Part shown: in pieces, positions 1 to 10,002 of the stretch
Layout of the letters: each line of letters opens with the position of its first letter
Numbering within the stretch: position 1 is the stretch's first letter
Assembly (NCBI RefSeq): GCF_963920485.1
Contig: NZ_OY986431.1
Coordinates: 2,251,351-2,315,350 of the forward strand
DNA from: Cyanobium usitatum str. Tous
GTDB taxonomy: Bacteria; Cyanobacteriota; Cyanobacteriia; PCC-6307; Cyanobiaceae
Reading direction: 5' to 3'
Length of the DNA stretch: 64,000 nt
Made by a program: the position numbers and the translations under genes
The notes under the pieces: model-generated
The model's database searches: none
The model's input: only the letters and a program-made list of their open reading frames with translations
What the model was told of the DNA's origin: nothing

Positions 1-971
1 TGCCCATTCACCTGCTCTGGGGCGACGACGAGGCTGCCCGCAACCGTGCTGTCGAAGCGCTGGTGCAGGCGCAGGTGGATCCCAGCTGGGCCACCATCAA
101 CCTCAGCCGCCTCGATGGCAACGACGCCGGCCAGGCGGCCCAGGCCCTCGAGGAGGCGCGCACGCCACCCTTTGGCGCCGGCAGCCGCATGGTGGTGCTG
201 CAACGCAGTCCCTTTTGCAGCCAGTGCCCAGCAGAGCTGGCCGAGCGTTTCGAAGCGGCCCTGGCCCAGGTGGCGGATGGCTGCCATCTGCTGCTGGTCA
301 GTTCCGGCAAACCGGATGCCCGGCTGCGCACCACCAAGGCCCTGCAGAAGCTGGTGAAGGCTGGCCAGGCCAGCGAGCAAAGCTTTGCCCTGCCAGCGAT
401 CTGGGACGGCGCCGGCCAGGTGGAGCTGGTGAGCCGCACGGCCCGGGAGCTGGGGCTGAAGCTCGAGCCAGCCGCAGCTGCAGCCCTCTCCGATGCCATC
501 GGCAACGACAGCGCCCGCCTCGCCAGCGAGCTTGAAAAGCTCAGCCTCTACGCCAATCCCATCAGCCTCGCCGCCGTGCAGGCCCTGGTGGGGGGTCAGG
601 CCACCAGCTCCCTCGCCGTGGGCGATGCCCTGCTGGCTGGCCAGCCAGCCGATGCCATTGCCCGGCTCGATGCCCTGCTGGAGGCCAACGAACCGGCCCT
701 GCGCATCGTTGCCGCCCTCAGTAGCCAGATCCGCGGCTGGCTTTGGGTCACCCTGCTCGACCAGCAAGGAGAAAGCGACGTAGCGGTAATCGCTAAAGCG
801 GCCGGCATCGGCAATCCCAAACGCATCTACGTGATGCGCAAGCAGATCCGGGGCCGCCAGCCCGCCGTATTCCTGCGCCTGCTCAGCCAGCTGCTCTCAG
901 TGGAGGCTGCCCTCAAGCGGGGCAGTGATGCCGGCGATGCCTTCCGCGATGGCTTCCTGCTCAACCCCTAA
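1..971 (+). CDS. holA: DNA polymerase III delta subunit (5' end clipped by one base)
   Basis: Clamp-loader delta subunit, which opens the beta sliding clamp during replication. The reading frame runs from the window edge. The first two bases (tg) are the end of an ATG whose A lies just outside, and the protein then reads MPIHLLWGDDEAARNRA. The predicted protein has about 323 residues, close to the 340 or so usual for HolA. The N-terminal LLWGDDE and the later pattern of helical repeats match cyanobacterial delta subunits; no Walker motif is expected in delta. It is followed after 57 bp by lysC on the same strand. I am fairly sure of the family from overall resemblance, but there is no single diagnostic motif. 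Confidence 0.82.
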   Translation, partial: PIHLLWGDDEAARNRAVEALVQAQVDPSWATINLSRLDGNDAGQAAQALEEARTPPFGAGSRMVVLQRSPFCSQCPAELAERFEAALAQVADGCHLLLVSSGKPDARLRTTKALQKLVKAGQASEQSFALPAIWDGAGQVELVSRTARELGLKLEPAAAAALSDAIGNDSARLASELEKLSLYANPISLAAVQALVGGQATSSLAVGDALLAGQPADAIARLDALLEANEPALRIVAALSSQIRGWLWVTLLDQQGESDVAVIAKAAGIGNPKRIYVMRKQIRGRQPAVFLRLLSQLLSVEAALKRGSDAGDAFRDGFLLNP

Positions 972-1028
972 GGGACCAAGACGGATAATTAGCCGTTCTT
1001 TCACTGACGCCCACCGCCGCACCCTGCC

Positions 1029-2864
1029 ATGGCCCTGCTGGTTCAGAAGTTTGGCGGCACCTCGGTGGCCGATGTGGAGCGCATTCAGGCAGTAGCCCGC
1101 CGCATCGCCCGCAGCCGTGAGCAGGGCCACGAGCTGGTGATTGTGGTGTCAGCGATGGGCCACACCACCGACCAGCTCACCGGCCTGGCCCGCGCCATCA
1201 GCAGCAACCCACCCCAGCGGGAGCTGGACATGCTGCTAGCCACCGGCGAGCAGGTGTCGATCGCCCTGCTTTCGATGGCGCTGCACGCAGAAGGCGTACC
1301 GGCGGTGTCGATGACAGGCACCCAGGCGGGCATCGTCACCGAATCGGCCCATGGCCGCGCCCGCATCCTGGAGATCCGCACCGAACGGCTGCGGCGCTTA
1401 CTCGCTGATGGCCAGGTGGTGGTGGTGGCTGGTTTCCAGGGCACCAGCAGCGGCGCCGGCGGCACTCCCGAGATCACCACCTTGGGCCGTGGCGGCTCCG
1501 ACACCTCAGCGGTGGCCCTGGCAGCAGCCCTGGGCGCCGACACCTGCGAGATCTATACCGACGTTCCTGGGGTTTTGACCACCGACCCCCGCAAGGTGGC
1601 CGACGCCCAGCTGATGGCACAGGTGAGCTGCGATGAAATGCTTGAGCTGGCCAGCTTGGGAGCTTCGGTGCTGCACCCGCGGGCGGTGGAGATTGCCCGC
1701 AACTACGGCGTGCCCCTAGTGGTGCGCTCCAGCTGGAGCGAGCAGCCCGGCACCCTGCTCACCAGCGGCGCCCCCAGGCCGATTCGCCATGAGGGGCTGG
1801 AGCTGGGTAAGCCAGTGGATGGCGCCGAACTCGAAACAGACCAGGCTGTGCTGGCCCTAGCCCACGTGCCCGACCGGCCCGGGGTGGCAGCCCAGCTGTT
1901 CGAGGCCCTCGGCGCCGCTGGTCTCAACGTGGATTTGATCGTGCAAGCCACCCACGAGGGCAGCTCCAACGACATCGCTTTCACCCTGGCCGCCGCTGAA
2001 TGCGACCGGGCCCAGCTGGTGTGCGGCGAGGTGCTGGCCGCCATGGGCGCGACCCTCAACGATGGCGGCGCCCAACTAAGCGCCGAAGCCGGCTTGGCCA
2101 AGCTGAGCATCTCGGGCGCCGGGATCATGGGCCGGCCAGGGGTAGCTGCCCGGCTGTTCGACACCCTGGCCCGCTCAGGCATCAACCTGCGCCTGATTGC
2201 TACCAGCGAGGTGAAGGTGAGCTGCCTGGTGGCTGGAGACCAGGCGGATCGGGCCTTCCGGGCCGCCGCCGAAGCCTTTGAGCTGCCTGATCAGCAGCTG
2301 CGCCGCAATCCCAGGCCCTGCCATCAGGGGGATCCGGCTGTTCGCGGCGTTGCCCTCGATCGCGATCAGGCCCAGGTGGCAGTGAGGCGCCTGCCCGATC
2401 GCCCCGGCACCGCCGCGGCCGTCTGCCGCACCCTGGCCGACGCCAACATCAGCCTCGACGCGATCGTGCAATCCGAGCGCACCCATGCCGGGCCAAGCCG
2501 CGATATGAGCTTCGTGCTTAAACGCGACGATCTGACGCGGGCGCAGCAGACCCTGGCGCCCCTACTGCGCCAATGGCCCGGCTCCTGCTTCGAGGAGGGG
2601 CGCGCCATAGCCCGAATCAGCGCCGTAGGGGCCGGTATGCCATTCACCCCAGGCACCGCGGCCCGCATGTTCCGCTGCCTAGCCGCCGCCGGCATCAACA
2701 TCGAACTGATCGCCACCAGCGAGATCCGCACCAGCTGCGTCGTAGCCGAAACCGATGGTGTAGCAGCTCTACAGGCGGTGCACGCCGCTTTTTCACTGGG
2801 TGGCATCGCCCAACATCGGGCCGAGGGCACTGAGTCACCTAGCAAGACCGAGGCGCCTGGTTAA
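1029..2864 (+). CDS. lysC: Aspartate kinase with four ACT domains
   Basis: Phosphorylates aspartate, the first step toward lysine, threonine, methionine and diaminopimelate. The 611-residue protein has the amino-acid kinase signature KFGGTSV at residues 7-13 and the nucleotide-site region GRGGSDTSA near residue 155. The C-terminal half holds two tandem pairs of ACT modules, beginning near residues 276, 356, 449 and 526 ([31 protein letters not shown]). The second pair looks like a duplication of the first. This long form is known from cyanobacteria such as Synechocystis; most bacterial kinases have one pair. Allosteric feedback by lysine and/or threonine is expected. The stop codon overlaps the convergent uvrB stop in a TTAA. 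asd and dapA of the same pathway lie 7-9 kb downstream. Confidence 0.95.
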   Translation: MALLVQKFGGTSVADVERIQAVARRIARSREQGHELVIVVSAMGHTTDQLTGLARAISSNPPQRELDMLLATGEQVSIALLSMALHAEGVPAVSMTGTQAGIVTESAHGRARILEIRTERLRRLLADGQVVVVAGFQGTSSGAGGTPEITTLGRGGSDTSAVALAAALGADTCEIYTDVPGVLTTDPRKVADAQLMAQVSCDEMLELASLGASVLHPRAVEIARNYGVPLVVRSSWSEQPGTLLTSGAPRPIRHEGLELGKPVDGAELETDQAVLALAHVPDRPGVAAQLFEALGAAGLNVDLIVQATHEGSSNDIAFTLAAAECDRAQLVCGEVLAAMGATLNDGGAQLSAEAGLAKLSISGAGIMGRPGVAARLFDTLARSGINLRLIATSEVKVSCLVAGDQADRAFRAAAEAFELPDQQLRRNPRPCHQGDPAVRGVALDRDQAQVAVRRLPDRPGTAAAVCRTLADANISLDAIVQSERTHAGPSRDMSFVLKRDDLTRAQQTLAPLLRQWPGSCFEEGRAIARISAVGAGMPFTPGTAARMFRCLAAAGINIELIATSEIRTSCVVAETDGVAALQAVHAAFSLGGIAQHRAEGTESPSKTEAPG

Positions 2865-4867
2865 GCCCTCCCCACCAGCTTCTGACGCAGATTTTTAATC
2901 TTGTCGCGCAGGTTGGCGGCCTCCTCAAATTCAAGGTTCTTGGCGGCGCCCTTCATCTTCTCTTCAAGCTGCTGGATGAGCTCCGGCAGAGCATCCAGCG
3001 GCACATTGTTGTGCTCGGCCTGCTCGGTGGCCTCCTCCAGCTGATCGTCGTTGAGCCGCCGCGACATCTCCAGTGAAGAGAGGATCGAATTGCCGGCCCG
3101 CTTGCCCGCAGGGGTGGGGGTGATGCCGTGCTCAACGTTATAGGCGTGCTGAATGGTGCGGCGACGCTCGGTTTCGGAGATGGCCCTAGCCATCGAATCG
3201 GTGAGATTGTCGGCATAGAGGATGGCCATGCCCTCGATGTGGCGGGCAGCCCGGCCAATGGTCTGAACCAAGGAGCGCTCGGCCCGCAGGAAACCCTCCT
3301 TATCGGCATCAAGAATCGCCACTAGCGATACCTCGGGCAGGTCCAATCCTTCCCGCAGCAGGTTCACGCCCACCAGCACGTCGTATTCACCATTCCTGAG
3401 ATCTTGAATGATCTCAATCCGCTCAATCGAGTGGATCTCCGAGTGCAAGTAGCGCACTCGCACGCCATTTTCAGCCAAGTAATCGGTGAGATCTTCGGCC
3501 ATGCGCTTAGTGAGCGTGGTTACAAGCACTCGCTCGTTTTTCTCCGCCCGCACCCGGATCTCGCCGAGCAGGTCGTCCACCTGACCCTCACTAGGGCGCA
3601 CCTCCACAATCGGGTCGAGCACCCCGGTGGGACGAATCACCTGCTGCACAATCTGGCCACTGCTCTGCTCCATCTCCCAGTTACCAGGAGTGGCACTCAC
3701 AAAGATCGTCTGCTGGGCCTTCTCCCAGAACTCCGAACCCTTGAGCGGCCTGTTGTCGGCAGCACTGGGCAGGCGGAAGCCGTGCTCAATCAGCACCTGC
3801 TTACGCGACTGGTCGCCGTTGTACATCGCCTGCAGCTGGGAGCAGGTGACGTGGCTTTCATCCACCACCAGCAGCCAGTCTTTGGGGAAATAGTCGATCA
3901 GGCATTCTGGCGGCGTGCCCGCCTCTCGCCCGGCCAAATGGCGGGCGTAATTCTCAACACCGTTGCAATAGCCCACCTGCTCGAGCATCTCCAGGTCGTA
4001 GGTGGTGCGCTGCTCCAGCCGTTGCGCCTCTAGGAGCCGCCCCTGACCGTTAAGTACATCGAGCCGCTCGCGCATCTCGTTGCGGATGGCCGAAATCGCG
4101 TCCGCCAGCCGCTCCTTTGGCGTCACAAAGTGCTTAGCCGGATAAATATTGATTGTGTCGAGGCTTTGCAGGATCTCGCCGGTGGTGGGATCCACGTAGC
4201 GGATCGCCTCCACCTCATCACCAAAGAGCTCAATCCGCACCAGCCGATCTTCATAGGCCGGGCCGATCTCCAGCACATCCCCCCGCACCCGAAAACGACC
4301 GCGAGAAATTTCCAGGTCGTTGCGGGAATACTGGTTATTTACCAACTCCCGCAAGGAGCCTCGAAGATTGAGAGTCTCACCCACCTTAAACTTAACAGCA
4401 GCTTTTAGATATTCACTGGGAATACCCAAACCATAAATACAACTAATAGAGGCCACCACGATCACATCTTTGCGCTCAAACAGCGAACGGGTCGCCGAGT
4501 GGCGCAGCATATCGATCTCTTCATTGATCGAAGCTGTCTTGGCGATGTAGGTGTCGGAGACAGCCACATACGCCTCCGGCTGGTAATAGTCGTAGTAGCT
4601 GATGAAATATTCAACGGCATTATTCGGGAAGAACTCCCGCAGCTCATTGCAGAGCTGGGCCGCCAAGGTTTTGTTGTGGGCCAGCACCAAAGCAGGGCGC
4701 CCGGTCTGGGCGATCACGTTGGCGATCGTGAAGGTCTTGCCGGTGCCAGTGGCGCCTAGCAGGGTTTGGTAGCGCTCGCCCCCATCAACGCCCTGGACCA
4801 GCCCGGCAATGGCCGTGGGCTGATCACCCTTGGGTAGGTAGGGGGCGTGGAGTTCAAACGGAACCAT
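2861..4867 (-). CDS. uvrB: Excinuclease ABC subunit B
   Basis: Damage-verifying helicase-like subunit of UvrABC nucleotide excision repair. The 668-residue length is standard. Visible are Walker A GATGTGKT (38-45), the beta-hairpin [11 protein letters not shown] (about 91-101) that clamps damaged DNA, the motif II region VVDESHV (about 336-342), the motif VI region QTIGRAARH and a C-terminal UVR motif ([22 protein letters not shown]; first part about 635-650) that contacts UvrC. ATG start. The gene converges on lysC with a 4-bp overlap (2861-2864) and lies 16 bp downstream of the holin-like gene on the same strand. No missing residues were noticed. Confidence 0.97.
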   Translation of the reverse strand: MVPFELHAPYLPKGDQPTAIAGLVQGVDGGERYQTLLGATGTGKTFTIANVIAQTGRPALVLAHNKTLAAQLCNELREFFPNNAVEYFISYYDYYQPEAYVAVSDTYIAKTASINEEIDMLRHSATRSLFERKDVIVVASISCIYGLGIPSEYLKAAVKFKVGETLNLRGSLRELVNNQYSRNDLEISRGRFRVRGDVLEIGPAYEDRLVRIELFGDEVEAIRYVDPTTGEILQSLDTINIYPAKHFVTPKERLADAISAIRNEMRERLDVLNGQGRLLEAQRLEQRTTYDLEMLEQVGYCNGVENYARHLAGREAGTPPECLIDYFPKDWLLVVDESHVTCSQLQAMYNGDQSRKQVLIEHGFRLPSAADNRPLKGSEFWEKAQQTIFVSATPGNWEMEQSSGQIVQQVIRPTGVLDPIVEVRPSEGQVDDLLGEIRVRAEKNERVLVTTLTKRMAEDLTDYLAENGVRVRYLHSEIHSIERIEIIQDLRNGEYDVLVGVNLLREGLDLPEVSLVAILDADKEGFLRAERSLVQTIGRAARHIEGMAILYADNLTDSMARAISETERRRTIQHAYNVEHGITPTPAGKRAGNSILSSLEMSRRLNDDQLEEATEQAEHNNVPLDALPELIQQLEEKMKGAAKNLEFEEAANLRDKIKNLRQKLVGRA

Positions 4868-4883
4868 GCCCCCATTCTCGGGG

Positions 4884-5300
4884 TCAAACCACCGGAGCTG
4901 TGGTGATCAGAGCGGCTGCGCGAGTGACGTCGACGTCGAGGCCAAGGATCCGCAGGATCACAGCCGACAACACGGCATAGACGACCCCACCAAGAATCGC
5001 GCTCACCACTCCGTTTTTGAGCCGGAATCCCTTGATCAACCAGGCCGCCAGGCCAAACAGCACCACCGTGATCGCCCAGTTGAACAGCAGGCTCACCGGA
5101 CTGATCAATCCCCCCAAGCTGGTGACCGCCCACACCGGCCCCAGCAGCAGCTTCAGCGGCCAGATCAACAGGGTGCCCAGCAAGCCGATCACCACAGCGG
5201 AAAGCATGGCGATCGGGAAACTGCTCACCTCCACTCCCAAGGGAAGCCAGGCCACAATCAACAACACAACGGCCCGAATCGGCCACTGCAATAGCCACAT
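4884..5300 (-). CDS. Small four-helix membrane protein, phage-holin-like (superfamily IV)
   Basis: About 138 residues made almost entirely of four hydrophobic helices, separated by short turns at roughly residues 25, 60 and 95. This matches the widespread family annotated as phage holin family protein (4-TMS mycobacterial type, Pfam PF04020). Despite the name, members are ordinary chromosomal genes with no demonstrated lysis role. I prefer the ATG at 5300 ([10 protein letters not shown]); a GTG at 5312 would add four residues. It lies 18 bp after the Ycf23-like gene and 16 bp before uvrB, so the three minus-strand genes may be cotranscribed. Function unknown. Confidence 0.75.
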   Translation of the reverse strand: MWLLQWPIRAVVLLIVAWLPLGVEVSSFPIAMLSAVVIGLLGTLLIWPLKLLLGPVWAVTSLGGLISPVSLLFNWAITVVLFGLAAWLIKGFRLKNGVVSAILGGVVYAVLSAVILRILGLDVDVTRAAALITTAPVV

Positions 5301-5318
5301 CAGAGAACCCACTTGGCG

Positions 5319-6104
5319 TTAAGCAACAACGATTGCGCCGGCGGTCGCGCCTAGGGCCTCACGTAGACCGCGCACGACGGCCACCATGGCCAATGGGTCG
5401 TTCAGCTTGTTGATCGCCGAACCAACCCCCACCCCGGCGGCACCGGCGGCAATAGCCATCGGCACGGTGACGGCGGAGAGGCCAGAGGCACACAGCACTG
5501 GTGCAGCACTACTCGCCGCAATCAAGGCGCGGCTGATGCTGTGGGCAGCGGCCAGGGTTGGAGCCGCCTTCTCGATTAGGCCGAGGCTGCCGGCGCTGAA
5601 GGGCTTAGCGCTGGTGCCGCCCTCGGTTTGGATGATGTCGGCACCGGCGGCCACCAGATCCACGGCCAGCTGCTCCTGGTGATCGAGGGGCAGCCCATGG
5701 GGCACGGTGACGCTCAACACCACCTCAGGCAACAACTCGCGAGTGCGGCGGGTGAGCTCAAGCACTTCGGCGGCATCGAAGATGCGACCAAGGGGATAAA
5801 AGGCGTCGTAGTTGCCAATTTCCACCATTGCCGCCCCGGCAGCCACAGCAGCGGCAAACAGCTCGGGATCGACTGAGCTCACGCAGATCGGCAAGCCGCT
5901 CACTGCAGCGGCCAGCTGCACCAGCTCCGGATCGCAAGCCACATCGATCAAATCGGCACCGCCTTGGCCAGCGGCCCGACTGATCCGCTCCACACTGGCA
6001 GCATCAAAATTGGTGAGGCCAGCGATCACCTTGAGCAGGCGGCGATCAGCAAGCGCGGCTTGCAGGGCGGAGGGCAGCTGCTCAAGACGCGACTTCGCAA
6101 CCAT
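5319..6104 (-). CDS. ycf23: DUF561 / Ycf23-like protein
   Basis: A 261-residue protein of the DUF561 family, found in cyanobacteria and as Ycf23 in some algal plastid genomes. It contains LKVIAGLTNFD near the N-terminus and successive hydrophobic strands ending in small-residue loops (IQTEGGTSAKP, GASGLSAVT-like, GAAGVGVGSAINKL), as expected of a TIM-barrel fold with a phosphate-binding C-terminal end. The biochemical function is not established; a regulatory or enzymatic role has been proposed. The ATG at 6104 is chosen because homologs start near SRLEQLPSAL. The frame continues upstream for 45 codons, but that part is low-quality protein. Its ATG overlaps the tilS ATG on the opposite strand within CATG. 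Confidence 0.8.
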   Translation of the reverse strand: MVAKSRLEQLPSALQAALADRRLLKVIAGLTNFDAASVERISRAAGQGGADLIDVACDPELVQLAAAVSGLPICVSSVDPELFAAAVAAGAAMVEIGNYDAFYPLGRIFDAAEVLELTRRTRELLPEVVLSVTVPHGLPLDHQEQLAVDLVAAGADIIQTEGGTSAKPFSAGSLGLIEKAAPTLAAAHSISRALIAASSAAPVLCASGLSAVTVPMAIAAGAAGVGVGSAINKLNDPLAMVAVVRGLREALGATAGAIVVA

Positions 6105-7185
6105 GGAAACGCAAGATTTGAATAGTGAATTGATTCTCCCACCCGGGCCGCGCTGGAGCCCGGACCACCTGCGGCTGCATCGCCACCTGCGGCACCATCC
6201 CGAGCTGTTGCCAGCAGGAGCGCCTTTGCTGCTGGCCATCTCGGGTGGTCAAGATTCCATAGCCCTGCTGGCCCTGCTGCGCGACCTGCAGCGCCTGCAC
6301 CACTGGCCCCTGCACCTGTGGCACGGAGACCACCGCTGGCGACCGGAGTCGGGCCAGGTGGCGGCGGAGCTGGCCGGCTGGTGCAGCGACCAGGGGCTGA
6401 AGCTGCAGGTTTCCTCCTGGCTGAGGCCGCCGGAGGCAACCAGCGAAGCTGACTCCCGCCACTGGCGCTACGCCCAGTTGGCTGAGCAGGCCAGATCTCT
6501 GGGGGTAGGCCATGTGGTGACCGCCCACACCGCCAGCGATCGAGCCGAGACCCTGTTGCTGCACCTAGCCCGAGGTAGCCATCGCCGCGGCCTGGCCAGC
6601 CTGCGCAGCCTGCGCTCCCTCAGCAGCCCATCGAGCCCCACCACCGATACATGCGAGCCAATCGCGCTGGCGCGGCCGCTGCTGCCCTTCTCCCGGGCTG
6701 ACACCGCCCGGATTTGCCAGCAACTGAAGCTGCCCGTGTGGCACGACCCGAGCAATACCGACCGCCGCTACAGCCGAAACCGAATCCGGGCCGAGGTGGT
6801 GCCCGTGCTCGAGGAGCTCCATCCCGGTGCTGCCCAAAGGATCAGCGCCCAAGCCGAGAGGCTGGTGGAGGAGGTGGAGAGCAGCAACGAATTGGTAAAT
6901 CTGGCCCTTCAAACTCTAAAAACAGTCACCAGCCACGATGGGGCACCAGGCCTGCAGCGCCAGGAGTTGGGCGACCTAGCCCTAGCCAACCAGCGCCAAC
7001 TGCTGCATCACTGGCTGGAGCAAGGCACAAGTCTTTCCCTGCCAGCCCGGCAACTCGAAGAACTATTGCGTCGGCTGCAACCGGGCCATCCCCCAGGCCA
7101 GGCAGACCTAGGCGCGGGTTGGCAGCTGCGCTGGGATCCCTGCACACTATGGCTGCACCTTCCCGCCGCCCAGCTGCCGCAATGA
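6103..7185 (+). CDS. tilS: tRNA(Ile)-lysidine synthetase
   Basis: Modifies C34 of the AUA-reading tRNA-Ile to lysidine, switching its charging and decoding. The 360-residue protein has the N-type ATP pyrophosphatase PP-loop SGGQDS at 47-52, followed by HGDHRW and the VTAHTASDRAETLLLHL region typical of TilS. It also has SRNRIRAEVVPVL (about 224-236), the usual signature after the catalytic core. ATG at 6103 is the only in-frame ATG near the expected N-terminus, but homologs suggest that a start some residues downstream is possible. It overlaps the next gene by ATGA (7182-7185), suggesting coupled translation. Confidence 0.92.
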   Translation: METQDLNSELILPPGPRWSPDHLRLHRHLRHHPELLPAGAPLLLAISGGQDSIALLALLRDLQRLHHWPLHLWHGDHRWRPESGQVAAELAGWCSDQGLKLQVSSWLRPPEATSEADSRHWRYAQLAEQARSLGVGHVVTAHTASDRAETLLLHLARGSHRRGLASLRSLRSLSSPSSPTTDTCEPIALARPLLPFSRADTARICQQLKLPVWHDPSNTDRRYSRNRIRAEVVPVLEELHPGAAQRISAQAERLVEEVESSNELVNLALQTLKTVTSHDGAPGLQRQELGDLALANQRQLLHHWLEQGTSLSLPARQLEELLRRLQPGHPPGQADLGAGWQLRWDPCTLWLHLPAAQLPQ

Positions 7186-7871
7186 CAACCTCGCCGCACT
7201 CGCTGCAACAGCGCTATGAGGCCATTGAGCGGGTTTACAGCGAACGCCAATGGGACGATGTGGCCCGTTTAAGCGAGGAGCTGCTGCTCGAGCTACCCAA
7301 CGAGCCCGCCGACCCCCTGCGCCAACGACTACAGCTGTTACTTGGCCACACCTACCTCTACGGCTACGAAGACAGAGCTACAGCAACCGGTTTTTACAGC
7401 AGAGTTCGAGCGGCCACGCAAGAACCCGTACTGCGCGATATCGCCGACCAGGGGCTGGAGCAATGCGCCAGCCAGGCAGCACCTCAAGCCACAACCCTGG
7501 AAGTTGGATCAGGCCAAGCATTCCCCTTCGGCAATGCGCCAGTAGCGGTCGGAACCGCAATTGCCAGTGCTGGCTCAGCCATGCCCTGGATGGAGCAACT
7601 TGGCGGCATCGAGGCGGCTGAGGTTCAGGTGCCCGTGGCGCAGGTGCCCGTGCCGGTGCCGGTGCCAAATCTGGTAGTCGAAGTGGTCGATGAACCAGAG
7701 CTAATCGAGGTGGCCCAGGCAGATGCTGCGACTGCTCAAGAGCTGGAGGTCGCCGTGAGCAAAGAGAGCCTGGCTGAGCCTGAAGAACGGTTTGCCGAGC
7801 CAGTCGGCGGACCCGGCCCCGAGGAGTTGGCCGAACTCTCCAAGGGGCTGCTGCGAGTGGTGATCCGCTGA
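7182..7871 (+). CDS. Unknown protein with an N-terminal helical (TPR-like) region and a Pro/Val-rich linker
   Basis: 229 residues. The first 95 are helical and TPR-like (QQRYEAIERVYSERQWDDV, then a second helical pair around RLQLLLGHTYLYGYEDRAT). The second half is low-complexity and acidic, with a short VPVAQVPVPVPVP tract near residues 150-162. No catalytic motif or membrane segment. The ATG at 7182 overlaps the tilS TGA stop, which decides the start; an ATG at 7149 is also in frame. It converges on rnj with 17 bp between stops. I think I have seen similar cyanobacterial hypothetical proteins, but I do not recognise a function. Confidence 0.7.
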   Translation: MTTSPHSLQQRYEAIERVYSERQWDDVARLSEELLLELPNEPADPLRQRLQLLLGHTYLYGYEDRATATGFYSRVRAATQEPVLRDIADQGLEQCASQAAPQATTLEVGSGQAFPFGNAPVAVGTAIASAGSAMPWMEQLGGIEAAEVQVPVAQVPVPVPVPNLVVEVVDEPELIEVAQADAATAQELEVAVSKESLAEPEERFAEPVGGPGPEELAELSKGLLRVVIR

Positions 7872-7888
7872 GCTGGGGCTGGGGCCGC

Positions 7889-9943
7889 TCAGCCCGCGAT
7901 GGCGGCTGAGCGGCGGCGGCGGGTGCGCCCGGCGAGTTCTGGCTCGAGCTCTGCTGGAGCTGGGGCTGGGGCTGGAACCTCAGCAACAACAGCCGCTGGG
8001 ACTACGGCAGGAGCAGAAATAGACGTGGCGACGGCAGGGTCGGCGGCTCCAACGGCAACCAGCTGACGCTGGGGTGCCGGCACGGAGCCATCACGGCCAC
8101 GACCAACTCCATCACGAGCGCCTCCATCACGGGCAGAGCGACCCCGGGGAGCGGGACGAGTGTCGGGTTCGGCGTCGGCGCGGCCCTTGTAAGCCGGCGT
8201 ACCGGCAGGGGCTGGCTGCACAAGGCAAATGATCAGCGGCTCCACCTGCAGCTCGCGGCGCAGGCGGCGCTGCAGACCCACCTCCACCTCTCGCTGCACA
8301 CCCACCCAATCCACCTCAGGGGCCTTGCCACCGGTGTTGCGGCAGAGCTGATTCCAACGATTTTCCAGTACCCAGCCGATTTCGCGCTCAGCCCACATCG
8401 AAAGCCTGCGGGCATCAGCAGTGGTGACCACTCCCCGGATGTTGGCCCGGGGTGGAGCCGCCATCACACCATCGGTGCTGATCACCGCAAGCAAGGTGAT
8501 CACCCCATCTTCTGCGAGCTGTTGGCGCTCCTTCAGCACGCGGGCATCGACGATGCCATTGCGGGAGGCGTCGAGCAATTCAATGCCTGCCTTCACCGGA
8601 TCACCGGTGCGGATGGAGTCGGGGCTGAGCTCGACCACGTCACCGTTATCGATGATCAAGATGTTGTCGGCCGGAATGCCCATCGACTGGGCAGTTTTGC
8701 TGTGGGCAATGAGCATGCGGTGCTCGCCGTGCACCGGCACAAAATATTTGGGCTTGGTGAGGGCCAGCATCAGCTTCTGGTCTTCCTGGAAGCCGTGGCC
8801 AGAGACGTGAATGCCCTCGCCCTTGCCATAAACCACCTTGGCTCCCTGCATCATCAGCCGGTCGATCGTGTTGACCACCGAGATGGTGTTGCCAGGGATC
8901 GGGCTGGCCGAGAAAATAATCGTGTCGGTGCTCTTCACCTGCACCTGGGGATGCTCGCCACGGGAGATGCGGCTTAGGGCTGCCAGGGGCTCACCCTGAC
9001 TACCGGTCATCAGCAACAGGGTTTCGCGGTCAGGCAGATCGCGGATCTGCTTAATCGGCACAAACAGATCATCGGGGGCGCGCATGTAACCCAACTCCCG
9101 CGCCTTGGCGATCACGTTGAGCATGGAGCGGCCCAGCAGACCCACCTTGCGACCGTTCTTGAGGGCCAGCTCCAGGATCATCGAGACCCGGTGAATCGAG
9201 CTGGCAAAGGTGGTGATAATCACCCGGCCTTCAGCCTGGGAGATGTGGCGATCCAGGCAGGGGAACACCGAGCGCTCAGGCGGGCAGAAGCCCGGCACCT
9301 CAGCGTTGGTGGAGTCGCTGAACAGGCAAAGCACGCCCTTGTCGCCGTAATGGGCTAGGCGTGCCATGTCAAAGGTCTCGCCATCCACCGGCGTGTGGTC
9401 AAACTTAAAGTCACCGGTGAAGATCACCGTGCCCACAGGGGTAGTGATGGCCAGCGAAAAGCTGTCTGCCATCGAGTGGGTGTTGCGGATGAACTCCACT
9501 GAAAAGTGTTGGCCCACCTTCACCACATCACGAGGCGCGACGGTCTGGAGGATGGTGCGATCCATCACACCGGCCTCCTCCATCTTGCCGGTGAGCATGG
9601 CCAGCGCCAGGCGCGGCCCATGTATCACGGGGATGGTGAAGTTCTTGAGGTGGTGGGCAATGCCACCGATGTGATCTTCGTGACCGTGGGTCACGATCAT
9701 GCCGCGAATCCGCTTCTGGTTTTCCTTCAGATAGCTGGTATCCGGCATCACCACGTTGACGCCATGCATGCCATCGCTGGGGAAGGCCAATCCGGCATCC
9801 ACCAACATGATGTCGTCGCCGTACTCGAACACGCAGGTGTTCTTGCCGATCTCGTGCAGGCCGCCCAGGGGAATCACCCGCAGGTGGGGAGGCTTGGTGG
9901 TGCTCTGACTGGTGCCCTGGGCTCTGCCGTTGGAACTGGTCAT
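7889..9943 (-). CDS. rnj: Ribonuclease J
   Basis: Metallo-beta-lactamase/beta-CASP nuclease with 5'-exo- and endonuclease activity in mRNA decay and rRNA maturation. The 684-residue protein has the zinc motif HGHEDH at 86-91, TGDFKFDHTP near 176-185, the beta-CASP region and the later VPVHGEHRML. Residues beyond about 570 form a basic, low-complexity tail (RGRSARDGGARDGVGRGRDG, then an Ala/Pro-rich part). It ends in AGRTRRRRS at 671-679, identical to a motif in the RRM protein at 55935-56513. It is last in the apparent operon asd-dapA-rnj, 59 bp after dapA. ATG start. Confidence 0.96.
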   Translation of the reverse strand: MTSSNGRAQGTSQSTTKPPHLRVIPLGGLHEIGKNTCVFEYGDDIMLVDAGLAFPSDGMHGVNVVMPDTSYLKENQKRIRGMIVTHGHEDHIGGIAHHLKNFTIPVIHGPRLALAMLTGKMEEAGVMDRTILQTVAPRDVVKVGQHFSVEFIRNTHSMADSFSLAITTPVGTVIFTGDFKFDHTPVDGETFDMARLAHYGDKGVLCLFSDSTNAEVPGFCPPERSVFPCLDRHISQAEGRVIITTFASSIHRVSMILELALKNGRKVGLLGRSMLNVIAKARELGYMRAPDDLFVPIKQIRDLPDRETLLLMTGSQGEPLAALSRISRGEHPQVQVKSTDTIIFSASPIPGNTISVVNTIDRLMMQGAKVVYGKGEGIHVSGHGFQEDQKLMLALTKPKYFVPVHGEHRMLIAHSKTAQSMGIPADNILIIDNGDVVELSPDSIRTGDPVKAGIELLDASRNGIVDARVLKERQQLAEDGVITLLAVISTDGVMAAPPRANIRGVVTTADARRLSMWAEREIGWVLENRWNQLCRNTGGKAPEVDWVGVQREVEVGLQRRLRRELQVEPLIICLVQPAPAGTPAYKGRADAEPDTRPAPRGRSARDGGARDGVGRGRDGSVPAPQRQLVAVGAADPAVATSISAPAVVPAAVVAEVPAPAPAPAELEPELAGRTRRRRSAAIAG

Positions 9944-10002
9944 GGAGAAGGAGTTTTAGGAAAAAGGAACAAACTGAATTGATCTGGTCTCAAGCCTTGG
10001 CG

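Noticed and set aside
3404..4033. A 209-codon plus-strand frame inside uvrB
   Set aside because: Antisense of a well-conserved gene; His/Leu-rich shadow without start context.
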